DNA from: Nocardia sp.
GTDB taxonomy: Bacteria; Actinomycetota; Actinomycetes; Mycobacteriales; Mycobacteriaceae
DNA length: 64,000 bases
Direction: 5' to 3'
NCBI RefSeq assembly: GCF_025465275.1
Contig: NZ_JAODNK010000092.1
Location: forward strand, 1 to 64,000
Shown here: positions 32,453 through 40,333 of the stretch, piece by piece
Numbering within the stretch: the stretch's first letter is position 1
How the letters are laid out: every line of letters starts with the position of its first letter
Program-made: the position numbers and the translations under genes
Notes under the pieces: model-generated
The model's database searches: none
What the model was told of the DNA's origin: nothing
What the model saw: the letters and a program-made list of their open reading frames with translations, nothing else

Positions 32453-34045
32453 ATGGACGCTTACGCAGGCGTGAACCTGCGGGCAACCCCGCAGTCGCAG
32501 CCGGCCGATCCGCGCCAGGTTGCCGATAACGCCGGTGGTTTCATCTTCGAGGTGACGCCGGAAGTGCGGCTGCGCCGCTTCCTCACCCTCGGCATCGAGG
32601 GCGGTACGTATTACGTGAACGCGCGTGATCTGACGAAGGAGAACGCCACCGTCGTACTGGATTTCGCCCGTAATCGCACTGCGGACCTGGTCGCCGAAAT
32701 CCTCGCGATCTCCACTGCGGGCCGGGCGCCGAAGCAGAACCCGGCGCTCTTCGCCCTGGCGGCCGCCGCGTCTCTCGGCGATGTAGACGGCCGGCGCATC
32801 GCGCTCGACGCGCTGCCGCTGGTCGCGCGCACCGGTACCCACCTGTTCCTGTTCGCCCGCTATGTCGAGCAGTTCCGTGGATGGGGACGCGGGCTGCGTC
32901 GCGCTGTCGCCCACTGGTATGTGGAGAAGTCCGTCGACGACCTCGCGTATCAGGTAGTCAAGTACCAGCAGCGTGAAAGCTGGACGCATCGCGATCTGCT
33001 GCGTTTGTCGCACCCGGCTACCGACGAGGACGAGCGCCGCCGTCTGTTCGACTGGATCTGCCACCGCGAGGCTTCGCTCGAGGGACTGCGCCTGATCGAA
33101 GGTTTCAAGCGCGCCCAGGACGCGCCGGTCGCCCGCATCCCGGACCTTGTGCGCGAGTACCGGCTGTCGTGGGAGATGCTGCCCGATGCCGCGATCAACG
33201 AGCCGGCCGTATGGGAGGCGCTGCTGGACAACGGGATGCCGCAGACGGCGCTGATGCGCCAGCTGCCGCGTCTCACGCGTCTCGGTCTGCTGTCCCCGCT
33301 GGGGTCGCGAACCAAGACCGTCGCCGAGCAGCTGGCCGACCGCGATCGTCTGCGGAAGGCTCGCGTACACCCGGTGAATGTCCTTGTCGCGCTGCGTACT
33401 TACGCGTCCGGCCGATCGGCGCGTGGGGAAAGCTCCTGGGAGCCTTCCCGTCCGATTGTGGACGCCCTCGATGCCGCGTTCTATCAGGCGTTCGAGGTGG
33501 TGCAGCCGACCGGTAAGCATCACCTGCTCGCGCTGGACGTGTCCGGATCGATGGCGACGACTGTCTCGGGGCTGCCGTTGACCGCTCGCGAGGCGACCGC
33601 TGCGCTGGCACTGGTAACCGCATCGACCGAATCCTCTTACGACATTGTCGGATTCACGTCGAACGGCGACTACCGCAACGCCGCACTGACGCACCTGCCG
33701 ATCAGTCCGCGCCAGCGCCTCGACGACGCCATCCGAGCGGTGAGCAACCTGCCGTTCGGTGGTACCGACTGCGCGCTCCCCATGCAGTACGCACTGGAGA
33801 ACAAGCTGCACGTGGACGTGTTCGAGGTACTAACCGACAACGAGACCTGGGCGGGCAAGGTGCATCCGCATCAGGCACTGCTGCAGTATCGGCGTGAGAT
33901 CAACCCGGAGGCCAAGCTGGTCGTGGTCGGCATGACCGCGACGAACTTCTCCATCGCCGATCCGTCCGATGCGGGCATGCTCGACATTGCCGGGTTCGAC
34001 TCGGCGGTGCCGACGCTGTTGGCAGATTTCGCTCGCGGTGTCTGA
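32453..34045 (+). CDS. rsr: Ro60 ortholog (Rsr), TROVE and vWA-like domains
   Basis: A 530-residue protein. The N-terminal TROVE domain of HEAT-like helices spans about residues 20-350 (FIFEVTPEVRLRRFLTLGIEGGTYY is the classical Ro60 start, with RDLTKEN just after). The C-terminal von Willebrand A-like domain carries a complete MIDAS: DVSGSM, Thr in FGGTDCALPM and Asp in LTDNETWAG. Ro60 is a ring that binds misfolded RNA ends in its hole and Y RNA on its outer face; in bacteria it works with 3' exonucleases such as PNPase. A GAGGTGA ribosome site precedes the ATG. Three Y RNA-like units lie directly upstream. Confidence 0.95.
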   Translation: MDAYAGVNLRATPQSQPADPRQVADNAGGFIFEVTPEVRLRRFLTLGIEGGTYYVNARDLTKENATVVLDFARNRTADLVAEILAISTAGRAPKQNPALFALAAAASLGDVDGRRIALDALPLVARTGTHLFLFARYVEQFRGWGRGLRRAVAHWYVEKSVDDLAYQVVKYQQRESWTHRDLLRLSHPATDEDERRRLFDWICHREASLEGLRLIEGFKRAQDAPVARIPDLVREYRLSWEMLPDAAINEPAVWEALLDNGMPQTALMRQLPRLTRLGLLSPLGSRTKTVAEQLADRDRLRKARVHPVNVLVALRTYASGRSARGESSWEPSRPIVDALDAAFYQAFEVVQPTGKHHLLALDVSGSMATTVSGLPLTAREATAALALVTASTESSYDIVGFTSNGDYRNAALTHLPISPRQRLDDAIRAVSNLPFGGTDCALPMQYALENKLHVDVFEVLTDNETWAGKVHPHQALLQYRREINPEAKLVVVGMTATNFSIADPSDAGMLDIAGFDSAVPTLLADFARGV

Positions 34046-34076
34046 CGGCCGGGCCTTGTTGTAAGGCATCACCGGC

Positions 34077-34122
34077 GGGCGCTGGTGGCGGCACCTTCTC
34101 GGTGTTCCAACCACCAGCGCCC
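34077..34122 (+). terminator. hairpin after rsr
   Basis: GGGCGCTGGTGG pairs perfectly with CCACCAGCGCCC, with an inner CACC-TTCTC-GGTG hairpin in the loop, 31 bases after the rsr stop codon. Confidence 0.7.
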
Positions 34123-34212
34123 GGTCGGCGTCGTTTCGCATGGGCGGGAAGCAGATCCGGGCAGAGCTGCGGTCAGATTGTCTGCGCGCGGCGGAAGGCT
34201 TGCTGAAATATG

Positions 34213-34224
34213 TAGGTCGGTCTA
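34213..34224. promoter_or_regulatory. TetR (LmrA/YxaF-like) operator upstream of the TetR gene
   Basis: TAGGTCGGTCTA lies 11 bases before the TetR start. It matches TAGATCGATCTA found before the downstream fusion gene and resembles the TAGACCRGTCTA box known for LmrA/YxaF-type repressors. Confidence 0.65.
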
Positions 34225-34235
34225 TTGTTTGTCTG

Positions 34236-34790
34236 GTGAGCAATAAGGGAGCCGAGACCAGGGTCAAGCTGTTGGATGCGACTCGCACGCTGGTCGAGGC
34301 TCGTGGGTACTTCGGGACCGGGCTCAATCAGATCATCGAGACCAGTGGGGCGCCGCGGGGATCGCTCTACTTTCATTTCCCTGGTGGTAAGGACCAGTTG
34401 GTCGGTGAGGCCATCGGGCGTAGCGGGACCGATATCGCGGAGCTCATCGCCGTCGTGGAGGCGCCCGATGCCCGAGAGTTCGTGCGGCAGTTGCTCACCC
34501 TGCTCGGCGACCGGCTGGAGCTCTCCGAATGGACCAGCGGATGTCCGGTCGCGGCTGTCGCGCTGGACGTAGCCTCGTCCAATGACACTGTGCAGCAGGC
34601 CTGTTCGGCTGTCTACCGGCAGTGGGAAGACGTGCTGCGGGACCGGTTGACCGCGTACGGGCATCCAGAGCCGGAACGGATGACCACCGCGGTCCTCGCG
34701 ATGATCGAAGGCGGGCTGATTCTGGCCCGCACCCACCGTGACCGCACACCGCTGCGGCAACTGGCCGAAATTGTCGACATCCTCGTGTGA
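34236..34790 (+). CDS. TetR-family regulator, LmrA/YxaF-like
   Basis: A 184-residue TetR protein: VKLLDATRTLVEARGYFGTGLNQIIETSGAPRGSLYFHFPGGKDQL is the DNA-binding domain. The GAPRGSLYFHFPGGKDQL form and the WTSGCPVAAVALDVASSND segment are typical of the LmrA/YxaF branch (TetR_C_33). The GTG at 34236 is preferred over the open extension to 34140. Operators of matching sequence lie before this gene and before the next, so it should repress both itself and the fusion gene. Confidence 0.85.
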   Translation: MSNKGAETRVKLLDATRTLVEARGYFGTGLNQIIETSGAPRGSLYFHFPGGKDQLVGEAIGRSGTDIAELIAVVEAPDAREFVRQLLTLLGDRLELSEWTSGCPVAAVALDVASSNDTVQQACSAVYRQWEDVLRDRLTAYGHPEPERMTTAVLAMIEGGLILARTHRDRTPLRQLAEIVDILV

Positions 34791-34837
34791 GCCGTACTCG
34801 CGGTTCCGCCGACCTGGCGATATACCTTCAAAATATA

Positions 34838-34849
34838 TAGATCGATCTA
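34838..34849. promoter_or_regulatory. TetR operator upstream of the SDR-hydrolase fusion gene
   Basis: TAGATCGATCTA, a perfect 12-bp palindrome in an AT-rich stretch, lies 17 bases before the start codon. It is the cognate of the site at 34213. Confidence 0.7.
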
Positions 34850-34865
34850 CTGAAAGCTGACAATC

Positions 34866-36605
34866 ATGGTAGACACGGACTCGATCGTCTTCGGCGCCGC
34901 CGGATTCATCGGACGCTCGCTGGTCGCCGAGCTGCTGCGGGACGGCCATACCGTCACTGCCGCTGTCCGGGCCGGCAGTCAGGATCGCTTGCGCACCTGG
35001 CTTACTGGCGAAGGCGTCGACCAGAGCGGACTCACGATCGTCGACACCGATATCGCGCAACCCGATCTGGCCCTGCGTGGCACGATCGCGGGCGTCCGCG
35101 ACGTGTACAACGCCGCGGCGCTGATGAAATTCGGGCTGCAAGCCGACGAGGCCCGCCGGGTCAATGTCACGGGCGCGGTGAATGTACTCACCTGGGCGAG
35201 TAGGCAACCGGAGCTGCGGCGGGTCGTGCACATCACCGCGTACCGCGCCACCGTGGAGGGTGGACTCGAACGCGACTATCGCAACGGTGCGTACGGCGCC
35301 TCGAAACTCGAGGCCGATGCCGCGCTACGCGAACGTGCTGCCGCACAGCGTATTCCACTGACCATTGCCAACCCCTCCACGGTGCTGGGTCCCGGTCAGT
35401 ACTTCGGCCTCGGTGACGTCGTCGACAATCTGTGGAACGGCAAGCTTCCCGCGCTTCCCGGCCGGAGCGACACATTCATCCCCGTTGTCGATATCACCTA
35501 TCTGGCCCGCTTCATCGTCGGACTGCCCACACTGCCTGACACAGTCAGCAAGGAATACACCCTCCTCGACCCCGCCACACCGAATCTGCCCGACCTGATT
35601 CGACTGATCGCCGACCATCTCCACGTTCCCGCACCACGTTTCACGATCCCGGTATCGCTACTGCGTGCCCTGCCCCGCGCACTCACCAACGCGGAACCAG
35701 AATCGCTGATGTTCATTGCCAGCGACCGATACGACACCACGGCCGCAGATGACGTCGCCCGCAGGCTCGGAATTGCGCATCCGCCCGTCGGCGAACTACT
35801 GCGAAGCTGGGCTGACGGAATTGTCGCGACTCGCTTCGGTGCCGCTCCAGCGTCCGCTGCGGCCGGTTTCAGTAACGGCACCTGGGTTTCGGGTGACACC
35901 ATCACGCCGAAGTACGTTCTGCTGCACGGTCTTCCCATCGACAGCGAGGCATGGAACGAGGTCGTGAGCCGATTGGACGCGCCGGTGCTGACAGCCGACC
36001 TGCCTGGAGTCGGACGCTCGGCGGCGAGTCCCGATTCGATGGTCGAGTGGCTCGATGACCTCATGTCCACGGTGCAGACCCGTCCGGTGTTGGTCGCCCA
36101 CTCGCTCGGCACCGAACCCGCGGTGCAATTCGCTCTTCGCCACCCCGATCGCATCTCGCGACTGGTCCTCATCTCGCCGGCATTCCTACAGTCGCGAGCA
36201 CCGTGGCTGACCCGCTCCCGCATTATCGCCGAGGTGATGAAGCGCCTTCCGGTGGCGAAACTGGCTGAGCAGCTGGGTGTTCCGAACAGCGCGGCCGTCG
36301 CGAGCGCCGCCGCCAACCTCCGTCGGCCCGGCGTCGCACAGCGGACTGTCGCGGCACTCGCCGCCGCCAGCGCCCCGAAGAATCGGGCGGCGATCAGCGC
36401 CGAATTAGCCCAACTGCGAGTGCCTTTCGACATTGTCGCCGGTTCGAACGATCCGGTGACCGCACCCATCACCCACCCGGTGACGATCATCGAAGGGACC
36501 GGTCACTATCCCCAACTGACTCACCCAGATGTCATCGCGGACCTGCTGATCGGTCGCGGAAGTCGCGCCGCCACGGCGGAGGGTGCAGTGTCGGTAGCCG
36601 GCTGA
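34866..36605 (+). CDS. fusion of NAD(P)-dependent epimerase/SDR and alpha/beta hydrolase
   Basis: A 579-residue two-domain protein. Residues 1-320 are an extended SDR: VFGAAGFIGRSLVAELLRDGH at the N-terminus (GxxGxxG), and Tyr/Lys in the YGASK active-site motif. From about residue 345 an alpha/beta hydrolase begins (KYVLLHGLPIDSEAWNEVVSRL), with nucleophile elbow AHSLGTEPA where G-x-S-x-G is the usual form, so the first Gly is Ala. The catalytic His is in EGTGHYPQLTHPDV. Both modules look complete, suggesting two consecutive steps on one substrate. Regulated by the upstream TetR. Confidence 0.85.
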   Translation: MVDTDSIVFGAAGFIGRSLVAELLRDGHTVTAAVRAGSQDRLRTWLTGEGVDQSGLTIVDTDIAQPDLALRGTIAGVRDVYNAAALMKFGLQADEARRVNVTGAVNVLTWASRQPELRRVVHITAYRATVEGGLERDYRNGAYGASKLEADAALRERAAAQRIPLTIANPSTVLGPGQYFGLGDVVDNLWNGKLPALPGRSDTFIPVVDITYLARFIVGLPTLPDTVSKEYTLLDPATPNLPDLIRLIADHLHVPAPRFTIPVSLLRALPRALTNAEPESLMFIASDRYDTTAADDVARRLGIAHPPVGELLRSWADGIVATRFGAAPASAAAGFSNGTWVSGDTITPKYVLLHGLPIDSEAWNEVVSRLDAPVLTADLPGVGRSAASPDSMVEWLDDLMSTVQTRPVLVAHSLGTEPAVQFALRHPDRISRLVLISPAFLQSRAPWLTRSRIIAEVMKRLPVAKLAEQLGVPNSAAVASAAANLRRPGVAQRTVAALAAASAPKNRAAISAELAQLRVPFDIVAGSNDPVTAPITHPVTIIEGTGHYPQLTHPDVIADLLIGRGSRAATAEGAVSVAG

Positions 36606-36623
36606 ACTTCGAATCCAGTCGAG

Positions 36624-36655
36624 TGAGTCCCGTCCGGAATTCCGGACGGGACTCA
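36624..36655. terminator. perfect 32-bp palindromic terminator
   Basis: TGAGTCCCGTCCGGAA and its exact reverse complement abut without a spacer, 18 bases after the fusion gene, followed by TTTCC. In RNA this folds to a long hairpin with a small loop. Confidence 0.8.
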
Positions 36656-36718
36656 TTTCCGATAGTCGAACAGAGACGTGCTGCAGGCCTTTGCGATGCC
36701 CGTTGGCAGGATGCAGGC

Positions 36719-37489
36719 ATGCGAGTGACGCTTTTCGAGAGTTCTGGACCGGTGCAGCGGGATCGGCCCGATACCAATACGGTGGCCCGGCTCGACGAGG
36801 TCGAGTCGTTCGAGGAGTTGCTCGCTGTTCTGGACGAACTGCGCAGCGTGCACAGTCCGGCGCGGATCCTGTGCACGCTCGATGATGTCGATCAATGTCT
36901 GTATACGAGTATGCATGCCTCGGAGGACGACCGGCTCTGGTTCGAGGAGGGTGAGGCAGAGGACGAAGATGCCGTCGCGAGGCAGCGCGTCGACAACGCG
37001 CGGATCGCCCATTTGTCCGAAAGACTCCAGGACGGTGCGCTTCGAGTCGAATGGGAAGCGCTCCCCGGCACGCGAATCGGAGGAAAAGAGGACGTCTCGG
37101 GTCTCGTTACCCTGAACCGAGTACCGGATCGCGCTCTCGACGATGTGGTGTTGATTCAGCGTGTGCCGGTAGCAACCGATGATCTCGCGATCACCGGGAT
37201 TCCCAACGGCTACTTCGCCGATGATTGGGACATCTTCCAAAACCACGCTGTCGTCAGGCGATTGGCGACGCACGGCTACCGCCACTTCGGCATGGGCGCA
37301 GCATTTCTAGCGTTCGACCGCCGAACCATCCCCTCTGAGACCGAAGCGCAGGCTGTCATCACCGACCTCGTTCACCTTTACGGAGCGCCCGAATCTCCCG
37401 AATGGCCGGAACTGGCGGCACTCCTCACCGGACAGCGCCTGCTCATCCTCGGCTATACAGAGGACTTTGCCGACACGCTCGATGCGTAG
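36719..37489 (+). CDS. hypothetical protein
   Basis: A 256-residue acidic, soluble protein not recognised. No signal, membrane segment or catalytic motif is evident. Recognisable textures are a helical N-terminal part (DEVESFEELLAVLDELRSV) and a C-terminal mixed region with GIPNGYFADDWDIFQNHAV and HGYRHFGMGAAFLAFDRR. The frame is open back to 36623 through the palindrome, so the ATG at 36719 is chosen. It may be a bacteriocin- or immunity-type cytosolic protein, but nothing supports a specific guess. Confidence 0.65.
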   Translation: MRVTLFESSGPVQRDRPDTNTVARLDEVESFEELLAVLDELRSVHSPARILCTLDDVDQCLYTSMHASEDDRLWFEEGEAEDEDAVARQRVDNARIAHLSERLQDGALRVEWEALPGTRIGGKEDVSGLVTLNRVPDRALDDVVLIQRVPVATDDLAITGIPNGYFADDWDIFQNHAVVRRLATHGYRHFGMGAAFLAFDRRTIPSETEAQAVITDLVHLYGAPESPEWPELAALLTGQRLLILGYTEDFADTLDA

Positions 37490-37531
37490 TGTGAAAAATC
37501 GTCGACCAGGAACTGGTGGAGGGACTTCTCG

Positions 37532-37933
37532 GTGCATCTGGAACTCATCACCATTGTGGTCGCGGAGTACGACCCGGCCATCGAATTCTTTGTGCAGGTC
37601 TTGGGTTTCGACCTGGTCGAAGACTCTCCGTCGCTGACCAACGACGGCCGCCCGAAGCGTTGGGTGGTCGTCAGGCCGCCTGGCACGGCGACCGGAATCC
37701 TGCTGGCGCGTGCCGATGGAGACGCGCAGCGCGCTGTGATCGGCGAGCAGGTGGCCGGGCGCGTGGGGTTCTTCCTACGGGTCGACGACTTCGGCGAGGC
37801 CTACCGCCGAATGATCGGGGCCGGTGTGCGATTCATGACCGAACCGCGCAGTGAGCCGTACGGGCAGGTTGCTGTCTTTCTCGACATCGCGGGCAACCGG
37901 TGGGACCTCCTCGGACCGGTGTCAGTCGCGTAG
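37532..37933 (+). CDS. VOC family protein
   Basis: A 133-residue glyoxalase-like protein: LELITIVVAEYDPAIEFFVQVLGFDLVED at the N-terminus, VGFFLRVDDFGEAYRRMIGAGVRFM in the second half, and FLDIAGNRWDLLGP as the closing strand. The GTG start follows a GGAGGGACT ribosome site. Members of this group are annotated as lactoylglutathione lyase-like without biochemical support. Confidence 0.85.
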   Translation: MHLELITIVVAEYDPAIEFFVQVLGFDLVEDSPSLTNDGRPKRWVVVRPPGTATGILLARADGDAQRAVIGEQVAGRVGFFLRVDDFGEAYRRMIGAGVRFMTEPRSEPYGQVAVFLDIAGNRWDLLGPVSVA

Positions 37934-38011
37934 AGCACGTAGTAGCGATGAGTTTCGGTTGGCTGCGACGTCTGTGTTGTGAACGGGTTTCTGACGGCAC
38001 CGAGGAGAGCT

Positions 38012-38500
38012 GTGGTTGATCACATCGCTGATGGTCCGGTAGTGGGTCCTGACCTGCTCGAAGTTGTCGAAGTGCCGACGGCGGTCGTTCGTGGCACGGT
38101 TCCGGTGTCCGGGCTGCGAGACTTCTTCGACACCTCGTTCCGCGTATTGCCGGAGGTGGTCGCCGCACAGGGTGCGGCGATCGGCGGACCGGCGTTCGGC
38201 CTGTATCGGGGCGTCTCAGGCGAATCGATCGACCTCGAGGTCGGGTTCGCCGTTGATAGGGCTGTGCAGCCGGAGCGTGGCGTCAGCGCCGGGTGTCTGC
38301 CGGCGGGCCGGGTTGCCCGGGTTGTCCATGTCGGCAACTTCGACGGATTGAGCGACGCATGGGATCGCTTGCAGGTCTGGATCGGCGAGCAGGGTGGGGT
38401 GGCCGGTCCGGTTCGCTGGGAGGTCTACCACACCCAACCGACCCCGGACATGGACCCTTCGGGTCTGCGTACAGAGCTCAACTGGCTCTTGAGCGACTGA
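38012..38500 (+). CDS. GyrI-like small-molecule-binding domain protein
   Basis: A 162-residue single-domain protein. The N-terminal PDLLEVVEVPTAVVRGTVPVSGLRDFFD and GGPAFGLYRGVSGESIDLEVGFAVD segments, and the end ARVVHVGNFDGLSDAWDRL with VRWEVYHTQPT, match the GyrI-like/AraC effector-binding (SOUL-like) fold. There is no DNA-binding domain, so it is a stand-alone binding protein or a detoxifying hydrolase of that fold. GTG at 38012 is chosen because of AGGAGAG just upstream. Confidence 0.75.
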   Translation: MVDHIADGPVVGPDLLEVVEVPTAVVRGTVPVSGLRDFFDTSFRVLPEVVAAQGAAIGGPAFGLYRGVSGESIDLEVGFAVDRAVQPERGVSAGCLPAGRVARVVHVGNFDGLSDAWDRLQVWIGEQGGVAGPVRWEVYHTQPTPDMDPSGLRTELNWLLSD

Positions 38501-38516
38501 CGAGAGGGCACCGGAC

Positions 38517-38761
38517 ATGCGGGTTCTGGCTCGCTTGTGCATGAGCGCCGATGGGTACATCACCACTCCGAACGGGTGGCCGCCGCAGGTTGTCGATCCG
38601 GCGCACGGGCCGGAAGTCATGGGATCGCGGAATTTCTGCAGACGTGTGAGGCGGCGCTGATGGGGCGCACCACATTCGAGCCCGCCGACGGGACTTCCGT
38701 TGCGCGCCAGGCGGGTTGGGCACCAGCATCGCAGCGGTCGGAAGGCGAGCTCAACACCTAG
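38517..38761 (+). pseudogene. truncated, frameshifted dihydrofolate reductase-like (RibD C-terminal) gene
   Basis: The N-terminus reads MRVLARLCMSADGYITTPNG, typical of RibD-C/YwjB-like reductases. After about 37 codons the frame changes and continues SHGIAEFLQTCEAALMGRTTFEPA, the expected next segment. The rest of the domain (about 120 residues) is missing, with a stop after a short unrelated tail. It directly follows the GyrI-like gene and is convergent with the SGNH gene. Confidence 0.75.
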
Positions 38762-38774
38762 CTCACGCCGACCG

Positions 38775-40100
38775 TCACCCGCAGGCTTTTCCGCCCAGCG
38801 TCGAGATGTCGATGGCGTCGGCCATGGCGCGGTAGCCGGTCAGGTTGGGGTGGAGTTTGTCGGGACCGGCGAAGCGGGGGTCGAGGGCATTGGGATCGGC
38901 CGGATCCTGGACGGCGGCGGCGAAGTCGATGACTGTGTCGGAGAGGTGCTGGGTGCGGATCCAGTCGTTGATGCGCAGTCGAATCGGGTTCTGGCGCGGA
39001 GCGATCGTGCTGCCGAGGAGGGATCCGCCGGCCGGCATCAGGGTGCCCAGGTGGACGCGCAGACCAGCGGCTTTCAGTCGGGTGATGATGTTGATGTAGG
39101 TGGCGATCAGCCGGTCGTAGTCGGCGCCGGCGGGGGAGTCGAGATCGTTGATGCCCTCCAGGAGGATGACATCGGAGACGGCCGATTGGCTCAGGACATC
39201 CGCCGCCGCGCGGGAAACGGCGCTCGGGCCGAACACCGGGAGCATGCCGTCGTCGGCCAGCGCATTGCCGGAGATGCCCGCATTGAGCACGGTCAGAGGT
39301 ATTCCCGCCGTGTCCAGGCGATGCTGGAGGAAGTCCGGATAGCGGGCGTTGGTATCAGGGAGCGTCGGATTCTGCGGTATGCCAATGTAATTGGCGGAGA
39401 CGTATCCGTCGGTAATCGAATCACCCAGTGCGACAACGGCGGAAGCATCGCCCGAAGCCGATACATCTAAGGTCGAGACGAGTGGAACCGCGGTGGTGGT
39501 GAGGCTGAACACCGCCCCGGCGGAATCGCCGGTGGTGTCACCAGCTCCGGGCGCGGTGTAGTAGCTGGTGGCATTGCCGTTGAAATGTTCGGTCAGAAAC
39601 GGCGCAGCCCCGGGCAGATACACGCTCACCGCGATGGGTTCCCAAGCCGTCGCGCCGAATTCGATGGGATCGCTCAGGATCTCCGCACCCGGCGCCAGCG
39701 TGACGCCCGCCTGCCCGGCAAAGGTGATGGGCCGCATCGAGGCCGCATCCACCTCGGCTCCCGCTGCGCGGTCGGCAATCGTGGCATGACCGACGGTCAG
39801 CGGCAATGACCGGAATCGATTGGTCAACCGAATCCGCACCTGGCCGCCACCGCGATGCGGCGTGACCACGATCCGATAGGACTGCTCGCCTACCGAAAAT
39901 ATGGGCTGCAGTGCAGGATCGAACGCCCCGAGCGCATCGGAGGGACTGGCTGCCCAGGATCCCACCCAGTGCGTTGCCGAACAATCGGCGACACCCGGGC
40001 CGTCCGCCTCGGCCGGTCCGACGCCCACGGCTGCGAAGACCGCCAGTGTGGTCAGCAGAACCGCCCGCCCCCGAATGGCATTCGGATCGTTGGTCAACAC
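38775..40100 (-). CDS. secreted SGNH/GDSL hydrolase
   Basis: A 441-residue exported esterase with a signal peptide of about 32 residues (LLTTLAVFAAVGVGPAEA). After an N-terminal beta-rich domain (THWVGSWAASPSDALG), the SGNH blocks are clear: VVALGDSITDGY (block I Ser), NAGISGNAL (Gly), LLEGINDLDSP (Asn) and the C-terminal Asp-x-x-His in GPDKLHPNLTGY. Similar actinobacterial proteins are annotated as GDSL lipases or rhamnogalacturonan acetylesterase-like. The gene is divergent from the ester-degradation operon, so both could act on related esters. Confidence 0.9.
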   Translation of the reverse strand: MLTNDPNAIRGRAVLLTTLAVFAAVGVGPAEADGPGVADCSATHWVGSWAASPSDALGAFDPALQPIFSVGEQSYRIVVTPHRGGGQVRIRLTNRFRSLPLTVGHATIADRAAGAEVDAASMRPITFAGQAGVTLAPGAEILSDPIEFGATAWEPIAVSVYLPGAAPFLTEHFNGNATSYYTAPGAGDTTGDSAGAVFSLTTTAVPLVSTLDVSASGDASAVVALGDSITDGYVSANYIGIPQNPTLPDTNARYPDFLQHRLDTAGIPLTVLNAGISGNALADDGMLPVFGPSAVSRAAADVLSQSAVSDVILLEGINDLDSPAGADYDRLIATYINIITRLKAAGLRVHLGTLMPAGGSLLGSTIAPRQNPIRLRINDWIRTQHLSDTVIDFAAAVQDPADPNALDPRFAGPDKLHPNLTGYRAMADAIDISTLGGKACG

Positions 40101-40333
40101 ATGTCCTCCCCTGGTACGAACAGCCGCCCGATATCAGCTGGACGGGTGCCCACATTAGCTGCGCGCGACTCCACACGGGACCGATCCGCAAAGAAGCGGA
40201 CCGGAGGCCCGCCGGCCGCCACCTGAATCCGATTTCAAGTTCATTTCGCGGTATCGCCGCGATCCGGTGCGCGGCGAATTTCAATGGACTCACACCGATG
40301 CCTGCGGCGTGGGCGTAGTGATGGAGGAGCGGA

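Noticed and set aside
38012-38500. AraC- or MerR-type transcription factor
   Set aside because: Only the GyrI-like effector domain is present; no helix-turn-helix precedes it.
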